Below, piece after piece: positions 1 through 8,871 of a stretch of DNA of 64,000 nt (within the stretch, counting starts at the first letter, position 1; each line of letters starts with the position of its first letter). The DNA comes from Paracidovorax avenae ATCC 19860 (GTDB taxonomy: Bacteria > Pseudomonadota > Gammaproteobacteria > Burkholderiales > Burkholderiaceae_C). The stretch is from positions 1,984,001 through 2,048,000 of the forward strand of contig NC_015138.1 in NCBI RefSeq assembly GCF_000176855.2, written 5' to 3'. Made by a program: the position numbers and the translations under genes. The notes below the pieces were generated by a model. That model was given only the letters and a program-made list of their open reading frames with translations. It made no database searches and was not told the DNA's origin.

Positions 1-632
1 CCGGAGCGTGCGCGGATGCGCTGCTCGCGCGCCACCAGCTTGCCCGCGACCAGCGCGAACAGGTAGCAGGGCTTCTTGTGCGGATCGACCCACTTGGCGA
101 AGTGCCGGCCATCGTCCAGCCCGCCCTGGTCCACCAGGTTGCCGTTGGACAGCAGCACCGGGTACTCGGCCTTGTCGGCGCGCAGCGTGACGGTGTAGCT
201 CGCCATCACGTCCGGGCGGTCGAGGAAGTAGGTGATGCGGCGGAAGCCCTCGGCCTCGCACTGCGTGAAGAACGTGCCCTGGCTCACGTAGAGCCCCGAC
301 AGCTGCGTGTTCTTGGCGGGGCAGCAGGTGGTGAAGATCTCCAGATCGAAGGGCTCTTCGCCTTCGGGGAGGTTCTCCAGCACCAGATGGGCGCCTTCGA
401 GCTTGAAGGACGTGCCCGCCCCGTTGACCAGCACCCGCGCGAGGTTCAGATCCTCGCCGTCCAGGCGCAGGGGGCCCGGCGGCACGTCGGCGTTGCGGCG
501 CACGCGCAGGCGGCTGAGCACGCGGGTCTTGGCGGGGTCCAGGTCGAACGTGAGGTCCACGCTGTCGATCCAGAACGCGGGGGCGATGTAGTCGGCACGG
601 TGGATGGCCGTGGCGGGTTGTCCTTCACGCAT
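1..632 (-). CDS. pepN: Aminopeptidase N, N-terminal part (cut by window edge)
   Basis: The frame opens at ATG 632 and runs off the left edge, giving about 210 residues. They match the N-terminal beta-domain of M1-family aminopeptidase N: an early RADY segment, then QCEAEGFRRITYFLDRPDV near residues 120-140 and a NGN segment near 165. The family is a zinc metallopeptidase that removes N-terminal residues from cytoplasmic peptides. The catalytic GAMEN and HEXXH motifs lie outside the window, so activity cannot be judged. It lies 60 bases downstream of the DUF4276 gene on the same strand and could be read from the prfB transcript. A GGAG ribosome-binding site lies 11 bases before the start. Confidence 0.9.
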   Translation of the reverse strand, partial: MREGQPATAIHRADYIAPAFWIDSVDLTFDLDPAKTRVLSRLRVRRNADVPPGPLRLDGEDLNLARVLVNGAGTSFKLEGAHLVLENLPEGEEPFDLEIFTTCCPAKNTQLSGLYVSQGTFFTQCEAEGFRRITYFLDRPDVMASYTVTLRADKAEYPVLLSNGNLVDQGGLDDGRHFAKWVDPHKKPCYLFALVAGKLVAREQRIRARS

Positions 633-692
633 GGGGCGTAGTCTCCAAATAGGGCACGAGCCGTTTCACGGCAAGCGTGCGGGAAGTAAGGG

Positions 693-1286
693 TCATTGGA
701 CGAGATTCAGTACTGCGCGGTCGAGGCGCTGGAAGCTCGGCGAATGCTGCGCGAGGTGCGTCAGGTTCAGCTGGGACGCTATTTTTGCCTGATGCGTGGT
801 GGGTTTGTAGGCCATGCCCTTGGGTTGGGCGGCGGAAAGCCAGCCTTTGGCGTCTCTTACACCCTCAGGATCGGTCGGGAAGGCGGCCTCGGACGAGATG
901 GCCGGCAGGGCCAGGCGTGTGGTCGCCTCATCGCACAGGAACAGCGATTCGAACTCCTTGACGATAAAACAGGCCTCGAAAGGATGATCAGCTCGGATGT
1001 CATGCGCCATGGCCTTGAGGTTCCGCTCTTCATGCTCCGCGTCGATGCACCACTCGCAATCGAAATCCAGAACGCACAGCACGGCCGCATCTTCCAGAAT
1101 GGCTGCTTCGAAAAACCGGGCGAAATTGGCCTTCACCCTGGGCAGTTCGCCCCGGCGCTGCGGTTTCAATACCTGTACGTCATAACGTCCATGGTGTTCA
1201 AGGATGCGCCGCAGCAGTACGGGGACTGCGCGCTCGTCGCCTTCGCCTTCCACGATGGGCAGCAGCCTTTGGCGGATCGCGGTCAT
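693..1286 (-). CDS. DUF4276 TOPRIM-like protein, partner of the upstream ATPase
   Basis: A 197-residue protein that matches the DUF4276 pattern. An acidic VEGEGDE motif (E13, E15, E18) is followed by a strand ending in LDFD (D74, D76), a KEFES segment (E111, E113) and a C-terminal YKPTTHQAK...SFQRL block. The early glutamate plus DxD arrangement resembles TOPRIM nucleases and primases, so a metal-dependent nuclease role is plausible but inferred. Its ATG overlaps the stop of the ATPase gene (ATGA, 1283-1286), which implies translational coupling and a joint function. Base composition is lower in GC than the flanking genes. Comparable ATPase/TOPRIM pairs (PARIS, AbiL, OLD-related) are anti-phage systems. 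Confidence 0.85.
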   Translation of the reverse strand: MTAIRQRLLPIVEGEGDERAVPVLLRRILEHHGRYDVQVLKPQRRGELPRVKANFARFFEAAILEDAAVLCVLDFDCEWCIDAEHEERNLKAMAHDIRADHPFEACFIVKEFESLFLCDEATTRLALPAISSEAAFPTDPEGVRDAKGWLSAAQPKGMAYKPTTHQAKIASQLNLTHLAQHSPSFQRLDRAVLNLVQ

Positions 1287-2512
1287 GGAGCTTCTTCCGG
1301 CTGAAGGCCTTCAGCCGCCATGAACTCGCCCAGCGTCATGAGGCCGCGTTGTACGGCCTCCCGCTGCGACGCCTTGATAGGGGCGATGTGCGTGACGCCG
1401 TCTTGCATGGTGACGATGCGGATGTTGTCTGGTTCAAAATGCTCAATCAATTGCGGACTGTGTGTGGTGACGACGATCTGCGTCAGTTCCGCCACCTCCT
1501 TGAAGGCTTCGGCGAGCATGGAAAGAACAGCCGGATGCACAGTCTGCTCGGGTTCCTCTATCACGATCAGTGAGGGCGTGGGCGCCTGATAAAGCGAGAG
1601 CAGGATGCCAAAGACTCGCAGCGTGCCGTCGGAGAGCTGAGCCGGATCGAATTGCCGCTCCGTTTCCCCGTTCTTGCCGAAGCGAAAAAAGGGGATGAGG
1701 TAGCTACCCACGGGCGTGACCGCCACATCCCTGAAATCGGGCAGCACTACGCGCATCATTTCGTAGATGCGCTCCAGCATCTGGCGACCTTCTTCCGTGC
1801 GTTGTGCGGATCGGATGACGGAGACCCAGTTGCTGCCGTCTTCGCGCAGGCTCGTGTCTGCGTGCAGAGTGGTGACTTGCCGCAGGATGTTGGGATAGAG
1901 CGAGGAAAATCTCCAGCGCAGGATGTGCCGCTCCAGCGGCTTTCCCAACTCATCGAGGCCGAACATCCTGGTCTCTTCCAGCAGGGCGCCTAGCGCCAAG
2001 CGCTGCTGATCTTCGATTGTGATGGGGGTATTGGGGGAGATGTTCTTCCTCAGGATCTGTCCCGCCCCATCCCGGGTGAAACCAAGTTCGTACACTTCCC
2101 AGTCCCATACCTGCTGCGAATCGTCCTGCGGGAAGAGTTCTTCGTGGTGGTAGGTTGCATCCTCGCTGGCCACACGGTAGTTACCATCGGCGGCGCTGTC
2201 GATTTTCAGTACATAGTGCGCGTGCCGATTCGCGTTCTTCCTGAAAGACTGCGTGGCATGGATACCAATTTCCACCAAACCGGGTATGTCCGCTTCTCCG
2301 CTGTGCTGTCGCAGGCGACCAATGCCGCCGCGCGCTGCGACAGCATGGTCCAATCCGTCGCGCACGGCATCGCGCAGGAACTCCAGCGTGCGCACGAAGT
2401 TGGTCTTGCCCGTCGCGTTTGGCCCCACGAGCACCGTCACGCCAGGAGACAGGGCTACGCCCACGTCTTCCAGACTGAAACAATGGCGTGCCTCCACGCG
2501 AGTCAACTTCAT
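1283..2512 (-). CDS. SMC/OLD-like AAA (ABC-type) ATPase, AAA_21/AAA_15 class
   Basis: A 409-residue ATPase. Walker A is GPNATGKT (residues 30-37), the ABC signature-like LSDGT is at 293-297, Walker B LIVIEEPE at 315-322, and an H-loop TTHSP at 349-353. The region between Walker A and the signature is a helical insert without a coiled-coil hook, as in single-chain AAA_21 proteins. I start at ATG 2512: the match to the family begins there, and GAGG, overlapping the prfB stop, is the ribosome-binding site. The start lies only 7 bases beyond the prfB stop, so the pair appears inserted into, and read from, the prfB transcript. Probable defence sensor or motor; function not shown. Confidence 0.87.
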   Translation of the reverse strand: MKLTRVEARHCFSLEDVGVALSPGVTVLVGPNATGKTNFVRTLEFLRDAVRDGLDHAVAARGGIGRLRQHSGEADIPGLVEIGIHATQSFRKNANRHAHYVLKIDSAADGNYRVASEDATYHHEELFPQDDSQQVWDWEVYELGFTRDGAGQILRKNISPNTPITIEDQQRLALGALLEETRMFGLDELGKPLERHILRWRFSSLYPNILRQVTTLHADTSLREDGSNWVSVIRSAQRTEEGRQMLERIYEMMRVVLPDFRDVAVTPVGSYLIPFFRFGKNGETERQFDPAQLSDGTLRVFGILLSLYQAPTPSLIVIEEPEQTVHPAVLSMLAEAFKEVAELTQIVVTTHSPQLIEHFEPDNIRIVTMQDGVTHIAPIKASQREAVQRGLMTLGEFMAAEGLQPEEAP

Positions 2513-2519
2513 GCTGGCC

Positions 2520-3624
2520 TCAAACGCCCTGCTTGAGGGAGGCTTCGATGAACACGTCGAGGTCGCCGTCCAGCACCTTCTGGGTGGCGGAGACTTCGAC
2601 GTTGGTGCGCAGGTCCTTGATGCGGCTGTTGTCGAGCACGTAGCTGCGGATCTGGTGGCCCCAGCCCACGTCGGTCTTCGTGTCTTCCAGCTTCTGCTGC
2701 TCTTCCATGCGCTTGCGCATCTCGAAGTCGTAGAGGCGCGAGCGCAGGCGCTGCCAGGCAACATCGCGGTTGCTGTGCTGGCTGCGGCCGTCCTGGCACT
2801 GCACGACGATGCCGGTCGGGATGTGCGTGAGGCGCACGGCCGAATCGGTCTTGTTGATGTGCTGCCCGCCCGCGCCCGATGCGCGGAAGGTGTCGGTGCG
2901 CACGTCGGCCGGGTTGATGTTGATCTCGATCGAGTCGTCGATCTCGGGATAGACGAAGAGCGATGCGAAGCTCGTGTGGCGGCCGCCGGACGAATCGAAC
3001 GGGCTCTTGCGCACGAGGCGGTGCACGCCGGTCTCGGTGCGCAGCAGGCCGTAGGCGTACTCGCCCTCGATCTTGATTGTGGCGCTCTTGATGCCGGCGA
3101 CGTCGCCCGGTGTCTCGTCTTCCACCGTCGCCTTGAAGCCCTTGCGCTCGGCGTACTTGAGGTACTGGCGCAGCAGCATGCCGGCCCAGTCGCAGGCCTC
3201 GGTGCCGCCGGCGCCGGCCTGGATATCGACGAAGCAGTTCAGCGGATCGGCCTCGTTGCTGAACATGCGGCGGAATTCCAGCTCCTCGATGAGCGGGCGC
3301 AGCTTGGCCGTTTCGGCCTCGATGGTGAGCAGGCCGGCCTCGTCGCCTTCTTCCTTGCTCATCTCATAGAGCTCGGCGTTGTCCGCAAGCTCGCGTGTGA
3401 GCTTGTCGAGCGTGACCACGACGGCGGAGAGGGACTTCTGTTCCTTGCCCAGTTCCTGGGCCTTCTTCGGGTCGTTCCAGACGGACGGGTCTTCCAGCGA
3501 GGCGTTTACCGTGCGCAGGCGTTCGAACTTGGCATCGAAGTCAAAGATACCTCCGTAACTCTTGCGTGCGCTGCGAGAGGTCTTCGAGGGTGGTGCCGAT
3601 GAGGTTGATGCGTTCTGCGTCCAT
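2520..3624 (-). CDS. prfB: Peptide chain release factor 2, with programmed +1 frameshift
   Basis: RF2 terminates translation at UAA and UGA. The reading frame starts at ATG 3624, meets an in-frame TGA (3541-3543) as codon 28, and continues in the +1 frame with GAC (3540-3542), giving 367 residues, close to the 365 of E. coli RF2. The codon-recognition SPF motif (KSPFDSSGG) and the catalytic GGQ motif ([11 protein letters not shown]) are both present. The interrupted frame is autoregulatory, not a defect. Downstream on the same strand the ATPase/DUF4276 pair begins 7 bases after the stop. Upstream is an unrelated hydrolase gene. Confidence 0.97.
3540..3555 (-). promoter_or_regulatory. prfB +1 frameshift signal
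   Basis: On the minus strand the order is an internal Shine-Dalgarno-like CGGAGG (3550-3555), three bases TAT, then the slippery CTT followed by TGA C. This is the arrangement of E. coli prfB (AGGGGG, UAU, CUU, UGA C). When RF2 is scarce the ribosome slips forward one base at CUU and makes full-length RF2; when RF2 is plentiful it stops at the UGA. Confidence 0.96.
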
Positions 3625-3747
3625 GGTGCTGTCCTGTCTTGCGGTTCGTTGGTGTAACCGGCGATTTTCTCATGGGCGCGGGGCCGGGCCTCCAATGTCC
3701 CTTCGCACTCCCTCGCCGCGCATCGCGGGGCAGGGCAGGGTTGGGCG

Positions 3748-4674
3748 TCAGGCCTGCAGGAAGTCCTCGATGAGCCGCGCCACCACGGCCGGCTGGTCGT
3801 GGTGCAGCATGTGGCCGGCATCCTGCACCACCGCGGTGCGGCAGTCGCGCACGTGCTCCAGCCGCCGGTGGTATTCCTCGAGCGAATAGCGGCCCTTCCA
3901 CCACTGGCCCATGCTGTCGTCGCTCGCCTCCACCGCCAGGACGGGGGCGGAGATGCCGGCATACAGGGCCAGGGCTTCTTCCACCCGGTAGAGCAGGGGG
4001 TTGACGACCTTGTGGGCGGCATCGCCCAGGATGCGCCACCCGCCGGCGCCGTCCGGCTCCGCCCACTCGCGCGCCAGCCATTGCGCCTGGTCGCGGCCGA
4101 GACGCGGATTGGTCTTCATGAGGCGGCCCGCGACGGCCTCTGCGCTCTCGTAGCGCTTGAGCTCCATGCCGCCGGCCTCCAGCGTGCGCAGTTCGTCCAG
4201 CCATTGGGCGTAGCGCGCGGGCGCCTGCGCGGGCTCGGTAGCGGGCAGGCCGAAGCCTTCCAGGTTGACCAGGCGCCGGATGCGGCCGGGCCGCACGCCG
4301 GCATAGGCCATCGCCACGTTGCCGCCCATGCTGTGGCCGACGAGGTCCACCGGGCCGTCGGGCGCATAGTGGTCCAGCAGCCGGTCCAGGTCGGCGAGGT
4401 AATCGGCGAAGGCGTAGTGGTCGCATCGTCCGGGCGGCATGCTATGCCCGAAGCCGCGCCAGTCGGGCGCGATGATGCGCCGCGCGCTCGCGAATTCCGC
4501 GCCGAAGGCATCGACCACGAACTGGTAGGACGCGCCCACGTCCATCCAGCCGTGCACCATCACCAGCGGCGGCGCCGTCGCCGCGGTATCTGCAGCCTCC
4601 CACAGCCGGACGTGGTACTGGAGGGTGCGGATGGGCAACCGTTCGCTGCGCGAGGTTCGGAGGGGCTGGTACAT
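3748..4674 (-). CDS. Alpha/beta-hydrolase fold protein
   Basis: A 308-residue cytoplasmic hydrolase. The oxyanion region is MVHGWMD, the nucleophile elbow GHSMGG carries the serine, an acidic residue follows in VLAVEASDD, and the catalytic histidine is in [11 protein letters not shown] near the C-terminus. The arrangement is that of the epoxide hydrolase/haloperoxidase-like subgroup; substrate cannot be read from the sequence. It is the last gene of a minus-strand run with the Nei-type glycosylase upstream. The start at 4674 gives the expected short N-terminus before the first beta strand. Confidence 0.85.
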   Translation of the reverse strand: MYQPLRTSRSERLPIRTLQYHVRLWEAADTAATAPPLVMVHGWMDVGASYQFVVDAFGAEFASARRIIAPDWRGFGHSMPPGRCDHYAFADYLADLDRLLDHYAPDGPVDLVGHSMGGNVAMAYAGVRPGRIRRLVNLEGFGLPATEPAQAPARYAQWLDELRTLEAGGMELKRYESAEAVAGRLMKTNPRLGRDQAQWLAREWAEPDGAGGWRILGDAAHKVVNPLLYRVEEALALYAGISAPVLAVEASDDSMGQWWKGRYSLEEYHRRLEHVRDCRTAVVQDAGHMLHHDQPAVVARLIEDFLQA

Positions 4675-4735
4675 GCCCGGATTATTGGCATGCCGGGCGG
4701 GCGCGGCAGTCAAGGCTGGGACAAGGCGCGGCACC

Positions 4736-5485
4736 CTAAGTCGGGCCGAACAGTTCCTGGCAGCGTTCGCAGTAGTAGGCGATGCGCGCGGTGCGCCCCA
4801 GCTTGCGCTTTTCGAAGGGTATGTGGCAGCGCGGGCATTCGGACTGGCGGTGGGCCAGCCAGTGGCGCCGCAGCACGCCCTGGCGCTTCCACTCCAGGAA
4901 CTCGAACGCATAGTCCCGCGCCTGCGCCACGAGCTCGCGCAGGCGCGCGGCGGGCAGGGCGCCCACGGGCGAGCACGGATGCACGCGGATGCGGAAGAGC
5001 ACCTCGTTCTTGATGATGTTGCCCACGCCCGCGAACACGTCCTGGTCGAGCAGCGCGTCGCAGGCGAGAAGCTCGGGACGGGCCCGCAGGCGCCTGCGGG
5101 CGAGCGCCGGGTCCCAGGCGTCGGACATGACGTCCGCGCGCCAGTCGTAGGCATCGTCCAGCGGCCCCTCGACCGGCCGGACCGAGCACGCATAGAAGTC
5201 GATCGCATGCCCGCCCTCGAATCCCAGGCTGAGCCGGGCGGGAGTGTCCTTTGGATCATCGATGCGGAAGGAGCCGAAGAGCAGGAAATGCACGCGCACC
5301 GTGCAGCCGCTGTCCAGCTCGAGCAGGAAGTGCTTGCCCCAGGTGCGCACGGAGACGACGCGGCGCCCGGTCAGGGCCGCCATATCGATAGCGGTGGTGT
5401 TGCCCGACGCCCGCTCGATCCTGCGGCCCTCGGCGAGCGGGCGGGCGGCTTCCTTGAGCAGGACGAGGGACGGGCCTTCGGGCAT
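4736..5485 (-). CDS. nei: Endonuclease VIII-like DNA glycosylase/AP lyase (Fpg/Nei family)
   Basis: A 249-residue base-excision repair enzyme. The invariant N-terminus MPEG provides the catalytic proline and glutamate after Met removal. A GKHFLLE strand carries the conserved lysine, the GVGNIIKNE helix-two-turn-helix is at about 150-165, and a C-terminal four-cysteine zinc finger (CPRC...CERC) is at 215-242. The family excises oxidised pyrimidines and cuts the resulting abasic site. The start is fixed because the family must begin with Met-Pro-Glu. The precise Nei subtype is uncertain. Confidence 0.9.
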   Translation of the reverse strand: MPEGPSLVLLKEAARPLAEGRRIERASGNTTAIDMAALTGRRVVSVRTWGKHFLLELDSGCTVRVHFLLFGSFRIDDPKDTPARLSLGFEGGHAIDFYACSVRPVEGPLDDAYDWRADVMSDAWDPALARRRLRARPELLACDALLDQDVFAGVGNIIKNEVLFRIRVHPCSPVGALPAARLRELVAQARDYAFEFLEWKRQGVLRRHWLAHRQSECPRCHIPFEKRKLGRTARIAYYCERCQELFGPT

Positions 5486-5557
5486 GGGGCGGTCTGCGGC
5501 GTTCGTGAAAATCCATTATTCTCCCCAGCCACTTTCGCAGCTTGTAGGCCTTATTCC

Positions 5558-6619
5558 ATGCAAAAAGTCACGTTGGGCGCGAGCGCGCTCCAGGTCTCCC
5601 CGATCTGCCTCGGGACCATGACCTTCGGCGAGCAGGTGGGCGAAGCCGACGCCCATGCCATCCTCGACCGCTCGCTGGCGGCCGGCATCGACTTCATCGA
5701 CACGGCCGAGATGTACGCCGTGCCGGCGCGCGCCGAAACCTACGGCGCCACCGAGTCCATCATCGGCCGCTGGTTCGCGAAGAACCCGGGCGCCCGCGGC
5801 AAGGTCGTGCTCGCCACCAAGGTGGCCGGCCCTTCGCGCGGCATGCCCTGGGTGCGCGAGGGCAAGGGGATGACGGCGGCCGACATCCAGGCCTCCTGCG
5901 AGGGCAGCCTGCGCCGCCTGCAGACCGACGTGATCGATCTCTACCAGATCCACTGGCCCGAGCGCCACGTGCCCGCCTTCGGCACCCTGTACTACGACCC
6001 GCAGAAGGAAACCTCCACGACGCCCATCCGCGAGCAGCTCGAAGCCCTCGCGAAGCTGGTGCAGGCCGGCAAGGTGCGCTATGTGGGCCTGTCCAACGAG
6101 ACGCCTTATGGCGTGCACGAATTCGTGCGGCTGGCCGAGGAGCACGGCCTGCCGCGCGTGGCGACGGTGCAGAACCCGTACTGCCTGATCAACCGCACCT
6201 GGGACAACGCGATGGACGAAACCTGCCATCGCCTGGGCGTGTCGCTGCTGGCCTATTCGCCGCTGGGCTTCGGCCTGCTGACCGGCAAGTACGACCAGCA
6301 CGCGCCGACCGACCCGGGCGCACCGCAGGGCGCGCGCATCGCCCGCTACGAGTCGGTGCGCAAGCAGCGATGGGGCCGGCCCGAAGCGCTGGCCGCCGCG
6401 CGCCGCTACAACCAGCTCGCCCGCGACAACGGCCTGACGCCCACGCAGATGGCGCTGGCCTTCTGCTACCGCAACTGGCGGGTGGCCAGCACCATCATCG
6501 GCGTGACTTCCCTGGCCCAGCTGGAGGAGGACATCGCCGCCTGGAACACGCAGCTTTCGCCCGAACTGCTGGCGGCCATCGACGCGATCCGCTGGGACAT
6601 CCGGGACCCGGCGCTGTGA
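5558..6619 (+). CDS. Aldo/keto reductase, Tas-like
   Basis: A 353-residue NADPH-dependent oxidoreductase of the AKR family, in the subgroup of E. coli Tas (insert around residues 65-80 and the IHWPER motif). The catalytic tetrad is visible: Asp and Tyr in FIDTAEMY, Lys in LATKVAG, His in YQIHWPE. Cofactor-binding residues lie in the C-terminal GVTSLAQLEE segment. The family reduces aldehydes or ketones; the physiological substrate is unknown. Its stop overlaps the GTG start of the next gene, so the two are co-translated. Confidence 0.9.
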   Translation: MQKVTLGASALQVSPICLGTMTFGEQVGEADAHAILDRSLAAGIDFIDTAEMYAVPARAETYGATESIIGRWFAKNPGARGKVVLATKVAGPSRGMPWVREGKGMTAADIQASCEGSLRRLQTDVIDLYQIHWPERHVPAFGTLYYDPQKETSTTPIREQLEALAKLVQAGKVRYVGLSNETPYGVHEFVRLAEEHGLPRVATVQNPYCLINRTWDNAMDETCHRLGVSLLAYSPLGFGLLTGKYDQHAPTDPGAPQGARIARYESVRKQRWGRPEALAAARRYNQLARDNGLTPTQMALAFCYRNWRVASTIIGVTSLAQLEEDIAAWNTQLSPELLAAIDAIRWDIRDPAL

Positions 6620-7119
6620 GCCGCAAGGACCGGGCCGGCGCCCACGTCAGCGAAACGCCGGCCACGCAGTTCCTGCGCCGCCACGGGGTGGCGTTCACCG
6701 AGCATCCCTACGAATACGTGGAGCATGGGGGCACGGCCGAGTCGGCGCGGCAACTGGGGCTGGACGAGCACATGGTCGTCAAGACGCTGGTGATGCAGGA
6801 CCAGGATGCCCGCCCGCTGATCGTGCTCATGCACGGCGACCGCAAGGTCTCCACCAAGAACCTGGCCCGCCAGATCGGCGCCAAGTCGGTGGAGCCTTGC
6901 AAGCCCGAGGTGGCGAACCGCCACAGCGGCTACCTCGTCGGCGGCACCTCGCCCTTCGGCACGCGGCGCGAGATGCCGGTGTACGTGGAGGAGACCATCC
7001 TGGCGCTCCCGCGCATCGCGATCAACGGCGGGCGCCGGGGCTTCCTGGTGCAGCTCGATCCCGCGGTCTGCGTGCAGGCCCTGGGCGCCCGGGCCGTGCA
7101 GTGCGCGCTGGCAGAATAG
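6616..7119 (+). CDS. ybaK: Cys-tRNA(Pro)/aminoacyl-tRNA deacylase, YbaK/EbsC type
   Basis: A 167-residue member of the YbaK/ProX editing family, which hydrolyses mischarged Cys-tRNA(Pro) in trans. The catalytic lysine sits in VVKTLVM (about residue 55); GGTSPFG and a glycine-rich C-terminal loop (INGGRRG) are family features. I take GTG 6616, overlapping the upstream TGA (GTGA), since no ATG lies before the conserved domain. Co-translated with the aldo/keto reductase; the functional link between them is not obvious. Confidence 0.87.
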   Translation: MSRKDRAGAHVSETPATQFLRRHGVAFTEHPYEYVEHGGTAESARQLGLDEHMVVKTLVMQDQDARPLIVLMHGDRKVSTKNLARQIGAKSVEPCKPEVANRHSGYLVGGTSPFGTRREMPVYVEETILALPRIAINGGRRGFLVQLDPAVCVQALGARAVQCALAE

Positions 7120-7174
7120 CCGGCCCGTGCGCGGCGGCCGACGCCGCGCTCCGCTCCACCACAAGGACACGATC

Positions 7175-7807
7175 TTGACCGCCGTCTATTCCCTCCTGGC
7201 CACGCTCGCCGCCTACCTGCTGGGTTCGCTCTCCTTCGCCGTCATCGTGAGCCGCGCGATGGGGCTCAGTGATCCGCGCACCTACGGAAGCAAGAACCCG
7301 GGCGCCACCAACGTGCTGCGCTCGGGCAGCAAGGCGGCCGCGGTGGTGACGCTGCTGTTCGACGCACTCAAGGGGTGGCTGCCGGTGGTGCTGGCCCAGG
7401 CGTTCGGCCCGCGCTACGGGCTGGGGGACGGCACGGTCGCGCTCGTGGGGCTGGCCGCCTTCCTCGGCCATCTCTGGCCGGTGTTCTTCCGCTTCGAGGG
7501 GGGCAAGGGCGTCGCCACGGCCCTGGGCGTGCTGATGGGCGTGAGCGTCTGGCTGGGCCTGGCCACGCTGCTCACCTGGATCATCATCGCGTTCTTCTTC
7601 CGCTATTCGTCCCTGGCCTCGCTGGTCGCGGCGGTCTTCGCGCCGCTCTACTACGTGCTCGGCGGCGGCGTGGCCTGGTATGCCGAGCCACCGGTGGGCG
7701 TGGCCATCACCGCCATGTCGGCACTGCTCGTCTGGCGCCACCGCGAGAACATCCGCCGCCTTGTCGCCGGCACCGAATCGCGCCTGGGCAGCAAGGGCAA
7801 GTCCTGA
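7175..7807 (+). CDS. plsY: Acyl-phosphate:glycerol-3-phosphate acyltransferase
   Basis: PlsY is an inner-membrane enzyme that transfers acyl groups from acyl-phosphate to glycerol-3-phosphate, the first step of phospholipid synthesis. The 210-residue protein has about five membrane segments and the three family motifs: GSLSFAVI near the N-terminus, [11 protein letters not shown], and the FEGGKGVAT loop. The start is TTG 7175, supported by AAGGA at 7163-7167 and by the position of the first membrane helix. It is convergent with the next gene, their stop codons adjacent. Confidence 0.94.
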   Translation: MTAVYSLLATLAAYLLGSLSFAVIVSRAMGLSDPRTYGSKNPGATNVLRSGSKAAAVVTLLFDALKGWLPVVLAQAFGPRYGLGDGTVALVGLAAFLGHLWPVFFRFEGGKGVATALGVLMGVSVWLGLATLLTWIIIAFFFRYSSLASLVAAVFAPLYYVLGGGVAWYAEPPVGVAITAMSALLVWRHRENIRRLVAGTESRLGSKGKS

Positions 7808-8857
7808 TCAGCGGGGGGCGCCGGGCGCGCCCACCAGGCCGGCGATGCCCCGGTACTGGCGGGCGGCATAGAGGCCCAGGCGCACCAGCAGGCGGTGGTC
7901 CAGTTCCACCTGCACGGCCGAGCGTGCCAGCGCCGACTGGATGCGCGGGCGCCCGGTGGCCGTCTGGTGCAGCGCGGGCTGGCGCCTCTGCTCCCCCTCG
8001 CGGTCTATCACGCTGGCCACCAGCGGTGAATTGATCTTCTCGCTGCGGCGCAGCACCAGCGCGGTCTCGCCATTGTCCAGCCGCACGAACGTGCCCGGCG
8101 GGCACAGCCCGACCGAGCGCACCAGCGCATACGTGACCTCGTCGCGGCGCTCGTCGTCGTGGCCCACGATGGCGCGCACCGAATCCGTGGCACTGCGCCC
8201 CGCCCGGGACTTGCGGGGGCTGATCATGGCCGCGTAGCGGTCGATCGTGCCCAGGATGCGGGTGAGCCGCCGCGCCGCCGGCAGGGTGGCGAGCGCGCGC
8301 ACATCGCCCTCGGCGAGCGGCGCATGGTGGTGGCCCACCACTTCGAGCCACAGCGCGTCGCCGACGCCCAACTGCTCCAGCAGGATCCGGCTGTGCCGGG
8401 GGTGTTCGTCGATGGCTTTCTGCTGGGTGGACGAAGGGCGCTCCCGCTGGTTGGCCAGTTCGTCCTGCAGGGCCGTCATGCCGATGTTCATCGTCATCGC
8501 CGCGCGCACCAGGCTGTCGCGTTCGGCGGGCGGCAGCTGCAGCTCGTGCGCGAGGATGTGGCAGAGCGTGCCGCACACCAGCGCGTGCGAGGCGCTGTAG
8601 CCCACGCTGGACGTGGCCGCGAGCTGGAACATCAGGTACAGCGCCGCGTCCGTGTCGTGCGCGACGAGGTCCTGCAGCCAGGCGTCGCACTGGCGCATCT
8701 TGGCGGGGAAGCCCACCACGCTGCCGGGCCGGGAGAGCAGGACGGACAGCGCCGATTCCAGGTCGGACCACAGGCCGAGCAGGTCTTCGTATTCGCTGTC
8801 GGGGCCCTCCGCATGGAGCGCCGCGGGGCGGGATGACGAGGGCGGGGGGAAGGGCAT
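7808..8857 (-). CDS. HD-GYP-like protein with degenerate active site
   Basis: A 349-residue protein whose residues 75-220 follow the HD-GYP (c-di-GMP phosphodiesterase) helical pattern, with HPRHSRILL at 152-160 and a histidine pair at GHHHAP (175-180). Where the metal-binding HDxGK should stand it reads TMNIGMT (122-128), and no clear GYP triad follows. It is therefore probably catalytically dead, acting as a c-di-GMP-linked sensor or scaffold if anything. The C-terminal 110 residues match nothing I recognise. It is followed on the same strand by nothing and preceded by the retropepsin-like gene. Confidence 0.65.
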   Translation of the reverse strand: MPFPPPSSSRPAALHAEGPDSEYEDLLGLWSDLESALSVLLSRPGSVVGFPAKMRQCDAWLQDLVAHDTDAALYLMFQLAATSSVGYSASHALVCGTLCHILAHELQLPPAERDSLVRAAMTMNIGMTALQDELANQRERPSSTQQKAIDEHPRHSRILLEQLGVGDALWLEVVGHHHAPLAEGDVRALATLPAARRLTRILGTIDRYAAMISPRKSRAGRSATDSVRAIVGHDDERRDEVTYALVRSVGLCPPGTFVRLDNGETALVLRRSEKINSPLVASVIDREGEQRRQPALHQTATGRPRIQSALARSAVQVELDHRLLVRLGLYAARQYRGIAGLVGAPGAPR

Positions 8858-8871
8858 CGCGTCGACAGGCC

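Noticed and set aside
3541..3543. TGA inside prfB as an inactivating mutation
   Set aside because: It lies in the complete programmed frameshift context and the +1 frame continues as full-length RF2.
2253..3602. Long open frame on the plus strand opposite prfB (and similar ones opposite metZ, tex, purF and others)
   Set aside because: High-GC third positions on the real strand leave the opposite strand open; the predicted proteins are Arg/Gly/Val/His-rich without domains, and the minus-strand genes are well-known families.
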